Origin: Micrasema longulum
Taxonomy: Eukaryota; Arthropoda; Insecta; Trichoptera; Brachycentridae
Assembly (NCBI GenBank): GCA_022494885.1
Contig: JAGVSM010005038.1
Span: 59,609-123,608, forward strand
Reading direction: 5' to 3'
Length of the DNA: 64,000 nt
In this document: positions 1-10,805 of the stretch, piece after piece
How the letters are laid out: every line of letters starts with the position of its first letter
Numbering within the stretch: the first letter of the stretch is position 1
Position numbers and translations under genes: made by a program
Notes under the pieces: generated by a model
Databases searched by the model: none
What the model saw: the letters and a program-made list of their open reading frames with translations, nothing else
What the model was told of the DNA's origin: nothing

Positions 1-716
1 GTTTCTGTACAACTATCTAAGTAAATACATTATATAACTTATTTATTTTATTGGGTAAACAAACAGTACACAAATATTTCTTTGTAGGACACTCATGCCC
101 GCACCAAAAAAAATGTTTACACTTAATACAATAATTTAAATTATGTTAAATATAACAAATGTAAAAGATAAGAAATTAAAAATATGTACGAGTACCTATA
201 TAATAATAAAGTTAATTAAACATCTGCTTCTCTCAAAATTTCTATGATATTTTACCTAAATTTACATACATTGTCATAAAAAATATCAGCTATCATAAAA
301 AAATTCATTACATTAAAAAATATCATTACATTTCATAAATTGTACATAGATCTATTTTTAAGAAATTACCGATTTCTACAAATTGATTTCAGTTAAGAGC
401 GATTCTAGCGAAAGCTGTTACGAAGCTTTATTCATGTAAAATGTCGGTACAGTACATTATCGGTACGTTTTGCCGATTTGATATCGCGGGCGCCCAGCCG
501 GAATCCGATATGTTCTGAATAATGAAAACCTTATCACTTTAGTACTAAGATCTCAAACTTGTCACGAGTATGACGGGCGCACTGCGGTGTATATAAAGTT
601 GAAAATCAACTATGTATATTGTAATATTGCATAGTTGACAGTAACAAGTACTTACGTTATAAATATTGAAGATCTTTATTTACTAGAATTAAAATTTTAA
701 CTGTTACTAAATAATC
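1..716. other. AT-rich DNA, no gene seen
   Basis: No coding signal or repeat family is recognised. A moderately GC-richer patch at about 480-600 ends in a TATA-like TATATAAAG at 593-601, with a small GTTGAAAATCAAC hairpin just after it. There is no convincing initiator or first exon downstream, so no promoter is called. Confidence 0.5.
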
Positions 717-1345
717 GTAAATTTATTTAATTATTTATATTTACGCCCAATGGGCATTTTAAGGACATATTTATAAATAGAAAATTATTATAAAGGAAAG
801 TAGAAAGACATAATGGTATATAGTAAATAGACTTGGTGGGAGTGGAAGCGGCAGAGAAATGTTTATTATTGAATTTGATTCAGTGATCGTATGAAAGAAA
901 ACAACTTGTTATCAAAGAAATCAAGACTGGTATGTTTGTTGGCTGACCTAAGAATTCCGGGCATAGGGGAATGAAAACCATAGTTAGTTCCATGGTTATC
1001 GGTATGAAAGAGTTAGTTTTGTCTGAGGTTTCTAGTTGGGATATTTAATTTGATTGAGCTCAGTAGTTAAGGCGCGTAAAAGAGTGAGTTGAGAATTTTA
1101 AATAGGACTAGAAGGTCGGATTTATTTCGACGGTCTTAAAGAGAAGATATATTTAAGCTTGCTTCTAACTCATTATACGTTTATTGGTCTCTGGATAAGC
1201 CCAACTTCCAGCCTATCTTTCTCAAAAATTGATGTTGAACTGATTCAATATTTTTGATGTGAACATCATAATATGGAGACCAGATAACAGAGGAATACTC
1301 TAGGTGTGGGCGAACTAGGGAACAGAAGAGAGCTTTAAGTTTTAG
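717..1345 (-). mobile_element. Jockey/CR1-like LINE 3' fragment
   Basis: Read on the - strand, this is the C-terminal end of a non-LTR retrotransposon reverse transcriptase. Motifs seen include LEYSSVIWSPYY, IESVQHQFLRKIGWKLG and, near the stop, YGFHSPMPGILRSANKHTS followed by SLDFF-type residues. The pieces sit in different frames with stops between them, so the copy is dead. The stop lies near 865. About 110 bp downstream is an 11-bp palindrome GCCCAATGGGC (745-755), followed by an ATTTA-rich tail that reads as the 3' terminus. The catalytic palm motif (F/YADD) is absent, consistent with 5' truncation. The clade is inferred from the C-terminal motif pattern only. Confidence 0.8.
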
Positions 1346-1455
1346 AATCACTTACTGTTTTTCCTATGTCTACCGGTTTCGAGACATAACCGTCTTTTTG
1401 TCAGGACACTAATTATACTAACATGCAAATTCCACTATACACCTTCACAAAAAAA
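1340..1455 (+). repeat. Repeat family F11 (CCGGTTTCGAGAC), fragment
   Basis: It contains ATGTCTACCGGTTTCGAGAC, then a CCGTCT...TTGTCAGGACACTAATTA segment and a CACCTTCAC end. The same ordered blocks recur at 61195-61345 (+) and, reversed, at 17395-17580 and 19740-19872. The superfamily is unknown, and no coding or TIRs are visible. Confidence 0.7.
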
Positions 1456-1466
1456 CAAACAAACCG

Positions 1467-2060
1467 TCACGACGTTTCCTTGTAGGGGTAGTCAGAGAAG
1501 ATAGAACGCCATATCACTCTGTCTTTGCATACAGACCTCGCTTTCTCTACATTTATACATCTTCTCATGCACGCACGCCGATTATTCTTACTCTTGACAT
1601 GTCCATCTTCAAGTTTTTGATGGACTTGATCGTGCCATGTCTTTTTCGGTCTTACTTGTTTTCTGCATCCATCAACATTCGTATCGTTGATCCTTTTAGC
1701 CGTTCTTTCGCTGTTCATTCGCTCTACATGTCCAAACCAACGCAGCACCCCTTTCTTGATTTTGTCGATAGTGCATATCTCAGCCTTGCACAGTTTTACG
1801 GATCTCGACATTTGTGCACCTTTTATACATCGTTTTACCTCACATTCGCCTAAGGAATCGCATATCGACAGAATTTAACCTACTTTCATCATTATTTTTT
1901 CCAATTCCATACATCGCTCCCATTGTGTTGGCACTAGAACTCCATTGTGAATTGCTAGTTTTGCCTCCTGCGATAAACATTTGTTTGCCAAAGTAGATTT
2001 CAGTGCAACTTTCACCCTGTTTCCGTTTTGTTAAGTCACTCACCCTTCTTTCACTTTCTC
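1467..2060 (-). mobile_element. RTE-like LINE, C-terminal fragment of ORF2
   Basis: The - strand encodes the tail of an endonuclease/reverse transcriptase polyprotein. It has VLRWFGHVERMNSERTAKRI, a degenerate GRPKKTW block (VRPKKTWHDQV), LEDGHVKSKNNRRACMRR and the terminal WRSIFSDYP. Upstream, in shifted frames, are NSVDMRFLRRM and LAIHNGVLVPTQ, which match the usual order of this tail. The 114-codon open frame 1467-1811 is the best preserved part. Frameshifts and the missing RT core make it a pseudogene. Two relatives lie at 18575-19205 and 55160-55500, all on the - strand. Assignment to RTE-like elements rests on the GHVERM...RPRK...W pattern and was not tested by alignment. Confidence 0.8.
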
Positions 2061-2233
2061 AGTCTTTCCATCCCTAGTTAACATACACATTTACTTAAAT
2101 AGTAGTTGCACAAAAGTGCCGATAGGACGCATGCTGTTTTATTTTAAACATGTTTAATTACACGTTACGGATGAAGGTACTTCAAGTTTTTATACTTACA
2201 TTTTTATAATTATTTTATTTATATTTATATTTT

Positions 2234-2344
2234 CAACAATGTTTTGAGTATGTCCAAATATTTGTACACAGGCTAAATTTCCTCCCTGGGGAGTTATTTA
2301 GATCTAAATTTGTTGCAACAGAGAGAAATCAAGCCTGTGTACAA
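2234..2344 (-). repeat. Repeat family F5, fragment with hairpin arms
   Basis: It starts CAACAATGTTTTGAGTATGT and holds the family block TCCTCCCTGGGGAGTTATTT and AAATTTGTTGCAACAGAGAG. A perfect 13-bp inverted pair, TTGTACACAGGCT (2262-2274) and AGCCTGTGTACAA (2332-2344), encloses the middle. Other F5 copies lack this pair, so it belongs to this copy. Confidence 0.7.
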
Positions 2345-2471
2345 TAGGGAAACCGATAAAATACCGATCAAAATATACTGAATATATTTAGAATAATTAA
2401 TTGTGTTTTTAAAATCAAAATGCATATTTTAGAGAATTGTTTTCATATTTAACCGTAAAAAAGAAAATATA

Positions 2472-2790
2472 AAAAATATGTCACTAGAAAAATGCGACAT
2501 GTTTGGCATTGATAGTTGTGACGTCAAGATACGTGACGACGTTTTAAAAAAACTTGAATGGTTTGGAACAATGTTGATAATAAACATGAATCATGACGTA
2601 TTAGGGGCGTGGCCAATGCAATGGTTGTTTTTGCGGGAATTCAAAATCACAAATTCAAAAATATTTTTTATGCCACCAATAAGTAGCAAATTTTTTTTTT
2701 ACTTGACAGTATTTCATAGACCCTTTAATTATTACTTTAAACATGTTTTAAAAAGTGATATTTCCTTATTGTTGATTAAACAAACTGGTA
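2472..2790 (+). repeat. Repeat family F7, copy 1
   Basis: It shares ordered blocks with the reverse strand of 49525-49800: GCGACATGTTTGG, GTGACGTCAA, GACGACGTT, ATTAGGGGCGTGGCCAATGC and GACAGTATT near the end. Copy 1 holds a perfect CRE-like TGACGTCA at 2519-2526. The 111-codon open frame here (2478-2813) is not shared as coding by copy 2, so it is taken as chance. Class unknown. Confidence 0.7.
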
Positions 2791-2821
2791 TAAGAAGAAG
2801 TATAAAAATTTAAAAATTGTT

Positions 2822-3070
2822 TTTATGCGTTGCCTAGTAAGTTCAGTCGGATGAATCTCACGATAAAGATTTCAGCTCTTTTGCTTCAGAAAAGTCAATA
2901 AATGAAAGAGTTGTTTAAATGTGGATGTTTTAACAAGGGCAGAATGGTAAATGTTACACAATGTGTAAAGTGTCAGTGTCAAAATGCCTCTTCCATACTC
3001 TCTTCTCAAAAATGTTTTCCCTCTCTGTTGCAACAAATTTGGATTTACATTTTCATTAAAAAGATGATTA
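2822..3070 (+). repeat. Repeat family F5, partial copy
   Basis: The order of blocks is GCGTTGCCTAGTAAG, CGGATGAATCTCACG, TTTCAGCTCTT, GGCAGAATGGTAAATGTTAC and CCCTCTCTGTTGCAACAAAT. The same order is seen at 44555-44935 and, reversed, at 45851-46209. The middle (ACTTAAACCAGCC...) present in the longer copies is missing here. Confidence 0.75.
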
Positions 3071-3364
3071 AAATGATTTTGCTTTATAGACAATTGAAGA
3101 TAACTATGTTAACTTTCAACTGAATGTCATCGAATCTCTGCATGTACCATTATAGAGATATTTATGTACATTATACAGTTGTTGGTGATCATAACCTTAG
3201 AAAGTGAAAATGGTTAACCATAATTTTATTATTTTTGTTTTACATTTTTCTGCATCCGTAAATCATAATTTATTTAATGAATAATTAAATATGACAGAAA
3301 ATTAATTACGTAAGAAAATTAAAACCGCACGATTTGAATTATCGCATATGATGTGAATATCATT

Positions 3365-3560
3365 TTCGTTGAATAACCGGGCTGAATTCGGATTAGCGGA
3401 CCGCTATCTGTGCGGCCTACGTGTAAAGCGGCCCGCAGTTATACAAACCCTGAATTATATATGGCGGTGCGGCTTGCGTTCCGATCCATACGCTAGCGGC
3501 AATATGCAAATCAAACGGGGGGCCGCGGTCCCTCCAGGCCCGCAGAATTATTAATTGCTC
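3365..3560. promoter_or_regulatory. GC-rich island with POU octamer-like site
   Basis: This is a sharp GC-rich block in AT-rich flanks, with several CpGs, GGGGGGCCGCGG and a perfect octamer ATGCAAAT at 3504-3511. No repeat relative is seen in the window. A 61-codon open frame lacks splice or start support. Regulatory use is inferred from composition only. Confidence 0.3.
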
Positions 3561-3564
3561 TTCA

Positions 3565-4585
3565 GGGTATATTTGGCTTTGGTGCTACCCTTTATCGCTA
3601 AATATTGATAAGGACGGTTTCTTCTTCAGGTGAAGCAAATATATACTGGTACAGCGTACAATAAACTTAAAGATACAGTTTAATATTTTTATTTTGTAGC
3701 CTTCACTGTTATATTGTGTACGTTACCAGTGACGAGCGACAATTTTTTTATGTGTACGCTACAAAAATTCTTCATGAATTTGCATCTACATAAGTTATAT
3801 ATGGATGGCTATTATTTCCATACTTTGTGTGGTACAAAATCATCTATCTGCTTCAGCTGAAGACAGAATACTTATTTCTAATGACAAAATTACCAATAAT
3901 CTATCAATAATAATAATGTCAAACGACAATCAATAACTTCACTATATAGGGAGCTATATTCCAGTGGCGAACGGTGACTTTTTTTATAGGTAAGCTTTAT
4001 TTTTTTTTTATAATTTGTACATACATACATATAAGTAATCTCGCAAATGAGTGGAGGCGTATAAAAAAAAAAGTACATACAGGTACACGGATTCTTTTTC
4101 TATGGTTTTGTGTAAAAACAACCAATAACCCAACAAACAAACAACAATTAATAACTTTGCGTAATATGTAGGTATATTCTCCATTATTTTAAGACAGTAC
4201 ATGTATGCAAAAGTTTAAAAAAGAAATATGTTAAAAAATAAGGATAATAAAATAAGTACGAGTATATTCATAATTCCCTTTTGTTTGGCACTGATTAAAA
4301 ACACCGTATATTGTTTGTAATTAACATTTTATACTGCAAATATTTAGGTACTAATATAAAAGAAAGTAAACATTTTATTGTAAGACGTCCCTCCCATTAT
4401 GTACACGTATTTTTTTTTTTTTTTACGATATATTTTTTTTTTTCTGAAAAATTTCAAAAAAACAATACGATTAGATTTAAATTAATTTATTTATGGAAAA
4501 ATACATAATTTTAACTTTACATATTACATTACATAACATAACATAACAATAACATTCATTAGAAATATTCGCAATAATATTGCAA
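3565..4585. other. AT-rich DNA, no gene seen
   Basis: Homopolymer A/T runs and an ACATA-type simple stretch (about 4515-4550) are present. No repeat family or exon is recognised. Confidence 0.5.
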
Positions 4586-4587
4586 CA

Positions 4588-4745
4588 AAAATGTCACGTG
4601 ACCGTCGTGACCGCCGCGCTGCGCCGCACCGAGCCGTCAGCTTCGTTTCCTTCTAAACTGAGAATGAATAATGCAAGAAATTGACGACACCGAGCGAGGC
4701 GCCACTAGCTAAAACGCGCGGACTAAAAAACTGGCGTCGTATGTC
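4588..4745. promoter_or_regulatory. CpG-rich island with palindromic E-box
   Basis: It contains the 10-bp palindrome GTCACGTGAC (4593-4602), of the type bound by bHLH-ZIP factors such as USF or TFE/MITF. It is followed by GCCGCGCTGCGCCGC and further CpGs. It stands out against AT-rich flanks and has no copy elsewhere in the window. Function is inferred. Confidence 0.3.
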
Positions 4746-4749
4746 AACA

Positions 4750-5930
4750 GAATACTATCAAACGAAAATGGTCTTTAGGAAATAACGCTCGAAATTCTAC
4801 TCTCCAAATAGAGAAGCTTGAAATAATATCTGTAATCTGCAAATGAACTTAGCAAGGAAAATATACGCACTAGGTTTTTGAATGTTAAAATACAGTATAC
4901 ATTTTGTATTGAAAAATAAGCTGCAATAATCGGAACCGGGCAATGCGCTGGTGCGCATTTAGCAGCCTTTATTTATTTTTTGAGGAAGATATAAACAGTG
5001 ACGTTAATTTATAATAAATATAGATTATTTTATTTATTCTCCTATAATCAAAACTACTATAAAACATTATTATTGGTAGTGAAATATAATGGTAAGCTGC
5101 GAATAATCGATTATATGGACGGTTCGCCCCTGCTATATTCTCAACTAATAAAAAAAAAGAAAAAAAGTGACACACCTTCATTATTTATTTTTATTTGGGA
5201 AAAAAACAACAGTTTTTACACATATTGTACACAGAAAATAAAGATATATATATATAAACGAGAATTCCGAAATAAGTCAAAATATTTTTTTTTACAATGG
5301 TGTAAGCTGTAAGCTATTGATTAAGTACATTATCGGTATCAAAATAAAAGCAATTAAACAATTAAGAAATGTTAGGCACTTAGAAGTTGCAAATAAAATA
5401 AAAATACATTTATTTATATACAGTAATAAAAATTTAATAGAAACAAGATATATATTTCAATTGAAAGAATACGAAAAGAAAAGAAAAAAAAAATTATGAC
5501 GTCATGGTTGAAATTCTCCCGAGTAATTACGATTATATTTTTTTTTCCGAGGTTGGCGCTTTTTTTCTTAAAAGCTTTTTTAAAATACGAAAGAGAAATA
5601 AGTAAATTTTTAAGTCGAATTAAATTTCGACAAAACTGTCAGTTTTGAAAAAAAAAACGGCTAGACGCAGAGATAATGTGGCCGTAAAAATATTGCCACT
5701 AAAATAAATTAAATTATTATATTTATTCTAAAAGTAGGTATTAAAATTTCGATAGAACCGTCAACCGTCAAATTTCAAATAAAAATCATATTCAACATTT
5801 TTTGTTTTAGTTGAGATTTATTTAAATTTTAACCGTTTTGAAGTGGCTGCTTTTTATCGCAAAAAACTATTTAAAATATGAATGAGAACTATTTTAAATA
5901 AGTAAGGAACGCGATGTATAGTTTCAGCGT
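4750..5930. other. AT-rich DNA with CRE-like site
   Basis: There is no coding signal. A perfect TGACGTCA lies at 5497-5504. Two loosely similar stretches (about 5540-5605 and 5840-5910: a GCTTTTT block, then an AAATAAGTAA end) may be an old duplication. Confidence 0.4.
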
Positions 5931-5933
5931 CAC

Positions 5934-6182
5934 TAAAGCTAGGGTTTCCTAGGAGAGCGGTGCCCGTATTTTAACGGCCGTAGTGAACGGTGATGCAGTG
6001 GACAGCCGTCGTAACGTCGACTAGAGAGTGGTTTCCTAGGGAAACGGTGTTAAATGGTGTTGATAATACCGTTTTCCTAGGAAACCACACTCTAGTCACC
6101 GTTACGACGGCTGTCCACTGCATCACCGTTCACTACGGCCGTTAAAATACGGACACCGCTCTCCTAGGAAACCCTAGCTTTA
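5934..6182. mobile_element. Large foldback element (MITE-like)
   Basis: Two arms of about 110 bp are near-perfect reverse complements around a loop of about 20 bp (near 6048-6068). The outer ends are TAAAGCTAGGGTTTCCTAGG and CCTAGGAAACCCTAGCTTTA. CCTAGG occurs four times, twice per arm. The middle of the arms is GC-rich, unlike the flanks. If the outer pairing is extended by three bases with one mismatch, the termini read CACTA...TATTG, recalling CACTA-type ends, but no target duplication is visible. No coding capacity. Superfamily uncertain. Confidence 0.8.
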
Positions 6183-6189
6183 TTGGTTG

Positions 6190-6346
6190 AATTCGATCAT
6201 ATGACGTTAGAGATGACAAGTCAGTGGAGCACACCGAGGTGGATAGAGATAGTAGAGGAGTTCAGTTTACCGTCTCGGTACGTACCTATGAAGACAGCGT
6301 TTGTAATTGCCCCCGAGATGACTGAATGACTGTCAAGTATTTTAAT
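6190..6346. repeat. Short shared segment, class unknown
   Basis: The - strand reads GCAATTACAAACGCTGTCTT, giving AITNAVFIGTY. A close match, AITNAVFVGAY, lies on the - strand of 11665-11710. The similarity is at both DNA and peptide level but too short to classify. The local - strand frame ends at a stop near 6221. Confidence 0.35.
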
Positions 6347-7217
6347 AATAGAACTAAGAATAGTCCAGAAGGAGCGTAGAATCATATTTGAATACATCGG
6401 ACTGTGTCCAAAAATCTCCCCCCCTCCTTTTGCAACACTTTCGCAGCGCGCATGCTTGAAGTCGTCGCGTAATGTTGACAGATCGCGAAAAATATAACCA
6501 TGACGCAAATGTAAGATAATTTTATATTTAAAAGAAGCAGTATGTTGATTTCTCTAAAATTTTATTGTGTCCGCGAAAACATCGATTGACACAACAGAGT
6601 AGATAAGTAAAGAGTCATTTAAAAAGAGTAATTGAATTAATGAACTTTAAAATTTAAAAATAAAACAAATCTTATTTTACGTAAAACGGATATTTTTACG
6701 ACATGTTAAATAATATTTGATGTTTTAAAAATAATATCGGTCAAATGTCGACCACAGCGTTGTTTAATTCAAGAGGTCCAATTTTCGTTAGTTAGATGAG
6801 CAAAAAATAAGCTGAAATTCCACTAAATCAATTAAAACCAATGTTCTTATCAATAAAAAGAAGCGTAAAAAAATTGATTACACTGGCAACACTAACAAAA
6901 TGTCCATTTTGTTTTATATGACAATCTGAGAGGTGGAAAAATAATAAAAAAAATGAGTAATGCATTTGCTACTCACACATGCCTTTGCTACTTACTCATA
7001 AAATGTGGTCCTAACCTGTTTCTTTTTGATCCCAGCGGCATTTCTACACATTAAAACGACACAATACGGCATAGTTGAATTCAAATCGGGAGTTGCGTAC
7101 TGAGCGACGTCTACAAAGAAACTAATGGGTCAATACGCAAAACTACTTCTTTAAAGTAGTTTAGTCGCCTTCTATTTGATGCGCGTATGTGGTTTCTGGA
7201 CTATTCCTTATTCTATG
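6347..7217. mobile_element. Non-autonomous TIR element, 8-bp TSD family, copy 1
   Basis: It is bounded by perfect 8-bp direct repeats ATTTTAAT (6339-6346 and 7218-7225). Its TIRs relate to CATAGAATTAAGAATAGTCC (left, first base mutated) and its inverse (right). It is 871 bp with no transposase coding, and the fragmentary - strand open frame is not maintained in other copies. Internal marks shared with copies 2-4 are AGGAGCGTAGAATCATATTT, ATTGACACAACAGAGTAG, CGGCATAGTTGAATTC and GGAGTTGCGTACTGAG. A subterminal palindrome AAACTACTT/AAGTAGTTT lies at 7140-7162. An 8-bp duplication fits hAT or P superfamilies, and I cannot choose between them. Confidence 0.9.
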
Positions 7218-7306
7218 ATTTTAATTGTGTAATGTGATATAGCAACAATGAGGAAATTTAGTAGATTTTAAATTTTTTTAGTTAAGTACTTAGCCAAAAA
7301 AAAAAA

Positions 7307-7592
7307 TATAGTATTATCAGCGCTACGGTTTTTCAAATTATTTGTATTTATGAAATAACTCCGCGTGTGACGTCAGAGGTTCTCTTCCGCTTATTCTCGA
7401 TCAGTTCTGGACATCGGTGGTCTATTCACGGCTAGCAAACTGAAAATCTTCCAACTATAAACTAGCGACGTCGTTGAAAGTAGTTTTTTAATCCTTTTTT
7501 TCGTAAATTTTAGATAATTTTGCCGTACAATTAAATGCTCCAACTTTTACCGCGAGCAAGAAAACATTTATTGTATCCAATTTCCCGTACAA
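7307..7592. repeat. Repeat family F6, copy 1
   Basis: It shares blocks with 17083-17694: TATCAGCGCTACGG, CTCCGCGTGTGACGTC, GTTCTCTTCCGCTT, GACGTCGTTGAAAGTAGTTT, GCCGTACAATTAAATGCT and a TATCCAATTTCCCGTA end. There is no coding and no TIR was identified. Unclassified. Confidence 0.65.
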
Positions 7593-7599
7593 TAACTTG

Positions 7600-9335
7600 A
7601 ATACAAAAGGTTACAAGAATATGACACAAATTGCATTAACCCTGATAATAAACGTTGTAATGCAATCGGAATGAGGAATTCCACTGTTTTATAATTTATT
7701 TATTTTTCTATTAGCGTACTATTTAACTAAGCAAAAACATATATATTTTTATTTGTGCGTTATTTACAAAGATATGATTTTTTAAACTTACATTTATCAA
7801 ATACCGCGCCAAATGACTGTAATCAGTGTGTCACTTTTCAGTAGTGACGTCATGAAACGGTTGGCGTTCTTACTTTCATTGACCTGACAAGAATCTATGG
7901 AATATTGTTTTGATTACTTCATTGAGTTGATCGTAATTTGCTCATTTCTATGTTATGGTTGTTTTTACGAACGTTTCGATTTAGAAAAATCTAGAAAGTT
8001 GACATAATCTCTGGTTGAAATGTCAAATTATACAAATTATACTCTTTTTTTTCTATGGTCAAAACATTCCTTACAAGGTGCGGGGGCTTTAAAGCGGAAA
8101 CCAGTACTACACGTAGTTATAAGGAGTGACGTCATTACTTACGATTTTAAAATGAATACTATTATTAACATTTTTTATTTATGCGTGCGTTTTTGAGATA
8201 TTTCATCCTACTCCAAAATTTTTAAATATTCACGTGTACACGAAAACATTTTAAAAATTTAATTCCCGGTTGGGCTGGAATTCCTCAATATCGGTAAAGA
8301 GTGAGAAAGCCGTATTACACAAAAATCTAAAGAAAATCCATTTACACTTTGTACTTTAAAACATATTAAATCTTCATCTTAGAACAGGCTAAGCCAAGTT
8401 AAATGGAGACTATCCTTTATGTATTGTGTTAAATCCAAATAAAAAAATCTAATTTGATGTAAGTAAGTCATCTTCACATAATTACAAAGTACTGTTATTA
8501 TTAAGTCCTCGATGGCAGAAATGCGAATTGTCTACCGCGCATTTCTAGTTGGCGTTGCACATCCGACCAACTAATTATTATTTGCACTATCTACTGGCGG
8601 TTTGGGTAAATAATAGATCCCGATTACTGTGGTTGCGGATCTTGGTGCATTGTTGATGCTGTAATTGCATTCCGTTTATATTTTAGTTACATTTCACGCT
8701 GTTACACTCGTTAAGTGCATTGTTAACTAGAATCTCAGGTAAACGAACATATTATACGTTTTCGATATCATCCAAAACTAGAAACTCGTATCTTTGCTAT
8801 TGTTTATGGCATTATATTATATTGCGTAACTGACTTCCAAAGATTGAGTTCAAAGAATATCAAAATAAACCGCGCCTAACGAATAATTGTGGTTGCATAT
8901 CGGGGCGTTTCGAAATGTCAACAATCAAATAAATTAAAAAACGGTATTGTAAAGTTGATAAAATAAGAAATTTAAATTGAACGCAATATTTTTTTATACT
9001 GTGAAGTCAAGTATTCAAAAACTCCTTTAATCGTCTGCTCTTTTGATCCAAACTGGTAGAGCCCCTCACAATCGCCACCAATCAAAATGCTGTTCTGCAT
9101 CCATTGTAGTTCTACGCTTTGGACTTTAGTTTAATAGCCGAAATTAATTTTGTACCATGTCAAAGTACTTTATTATTAAAATATAGTGGCACCCTTATTG
9201 AAATCATGAAATTTATCGACAAGAATATAATCTTTTTATTTCTAATTGAAAAAAAAAATAATGATAGCGTTTGTTGTTTGTTTAGTTTTAAAAATTATTT
9301 TTTGAAGCCCAATTACAGTGGTGAATTACATTATT
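7600..9335. other. AT-rich DNA with two CRE-like sites
   Basis: Perfect TGACGTCA octamers lie at 7845-7852 and 8127-8134. I recognise no exon or repeat otherwise. An 82-codon open frame at 9119-9367 runs into a SINE and is not credited. Confidence 0.4.
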
Positions 9336-9340
9336 ATCAT

Positions 9341-9535
9341 TCTCTTTTCGCACCTCATGGTGCATAGGACACTACATTTGTACACACATCGCAGCGTATC
9401 TTTATCATTTTTGTTACATGAAGGTAAGATGATCAGTCTTACGCTTCAGGAAACCTGTCCAGGGACGTTTTGAAACACCTTTTTAAAATAAATATTTCAT
9501 TTCAACCATGTTGATAATCGAACCCAAAACCAGAT
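9341..9535 (-). mobile_element. SINE4 copy
   Basis: It follows the layout of the full copy at 20790-21072: CTCATGGTGCATAGGACACT, then CGCAGCGTATCTT, then ACATGAAGGTAAGATGATCA and TCTTACGCTTCAGG, then CAGGGACG, ending near a degenerate B box (TAATCGAACCCAAAACC). The A-box part of the tRNA-like head is lost. Confidence 0.8.
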
Positions 9536-9539
9536 AATA

Positions 9540-10605
9540 CAGATTTATTTACAATTAGCCAACATTTTTATTTATATTTCTTTCATGACCTACAATCGAA
9601 GTAAACAAAATATATTAATAATGTCACAAATCTCAACTCCACGAGACAACAAGCCCCGTGTTAAGTTGGGACGATTTAAAAATAGTAGGTTTTGTCAAAA
9701 AGTATGTAAAATAGAATAATGTTTATGTAACTATCTATGCTTAAGTAACACATATACATAACTATGCAACAATCGAACGAAAGCAATATACCACATACCA
9801 ATAATATAAATAATAATACAAGATCCTCAAAACTCTAAAAAATTAAAACTTGCACCACTTTTGGCCAAAGAGACTTTGAATTCTATGCATTATACATATT
9901 ATAATTTACTTGCACTGTACATTAAATCAGTAAAATAACTAATAAGAAAATGTTAAAAACGGCTATTAAAAAGTGAACAGTGGAACTAGGAAAAAATAAA
10001 ATAGATTGTGTCATTCAGCCAAAGCAATTTTGAAATACCTGCTCAAAAATCAACAAATAGAAAAACTGAAGGAACATTGATGTCATAATATAGGCAGAAT
10101 GGCAAATTTGACCATTTTTTTTTCCAAAGAGTTTTATTCCATCAAATATACACATTATTACAATATTAATACGTTATAAAGAAAACAAAGTATTAAAACA
10201 TATTTTATCCCGATAATCAATTCAATAATAGTTTGTCATCGGGTGCTCAGACATTAGTTTTAATTAATAATCAATTAAAAGAGTACAGACATAATACTGT
10301 ATACGTATAAAATAATGAACATATATTATTTTATTTTTGATGCTTTGAAAAATATTATTAAGAAGAAAAAACTCGACAAAACCAGAAAAGAATGGTTTTT
10401 TTTTTAAGGAAGAAAATAGATCAAAATAATATAATTAAAATTAAAAAATAGCCAAATGGCTAGTAAATAAGTAAATACTTAAATATAGAAATAAAATATA
10501 AACACACATATGAATAGTGTGTGCTCATAAATGTAATCAAAACAAGATAAAAAACGAAACAAAGTAAATCGTAACTTTCAATTCATATTTACCGAAAAAA
10601 ACATA
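9540..10605. other. AT-rich DNA, nothing recognised
   Basis: Long A-rich stretches and a poly(T) run are present. No exon, repeat relative or structure was seen. Confidence 0.5.
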
Positions 10606-10611
10606 ATGTGT

Positions 10612-10805
10612 TAAGTGACCACTTAAACCAGCCAATGATAGGTCATGAACCTTGTTAATACCTAGACTTCCAAATTCCCTTTTCTAAAATATTCTGTACG
10701 TCTGTTGTCATATGTTAATATCAACAATTCCCTAGGGGGTAAAATCCAGTCCTTGTCTACACATATTTGGACTAACTCAAAATATTGTTGATCAATAATT
10801 CTTAA
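10612..10805 (+). repeat. Repeat family F5, partial copy
   Basis: It holds the middle and 3' half of F5: GACCACTTAAACCAGCCAAT, TAGGTCATGAACCTTGTTAA, TAGACTTCCAAATTCCC, CCCTAGGGGGTAAAATCC and the terminal TACTCAAAACATTGTTGA-like end. The upstream half is missing. Confidence 0.75.

Noticed and set aside
593..601. TATA-box promoter
   Set aside because: TATATAAAG alone in AT-rich DNA is weak, and there is no initiator or exon downstream.
5934..6182. CACTA (EnSpm) transposon
   Set aside because: Only one end reads CACTA, the other is TATTG, and no 2-4 bp target duplication is seen. Left as an unclassified foldback.
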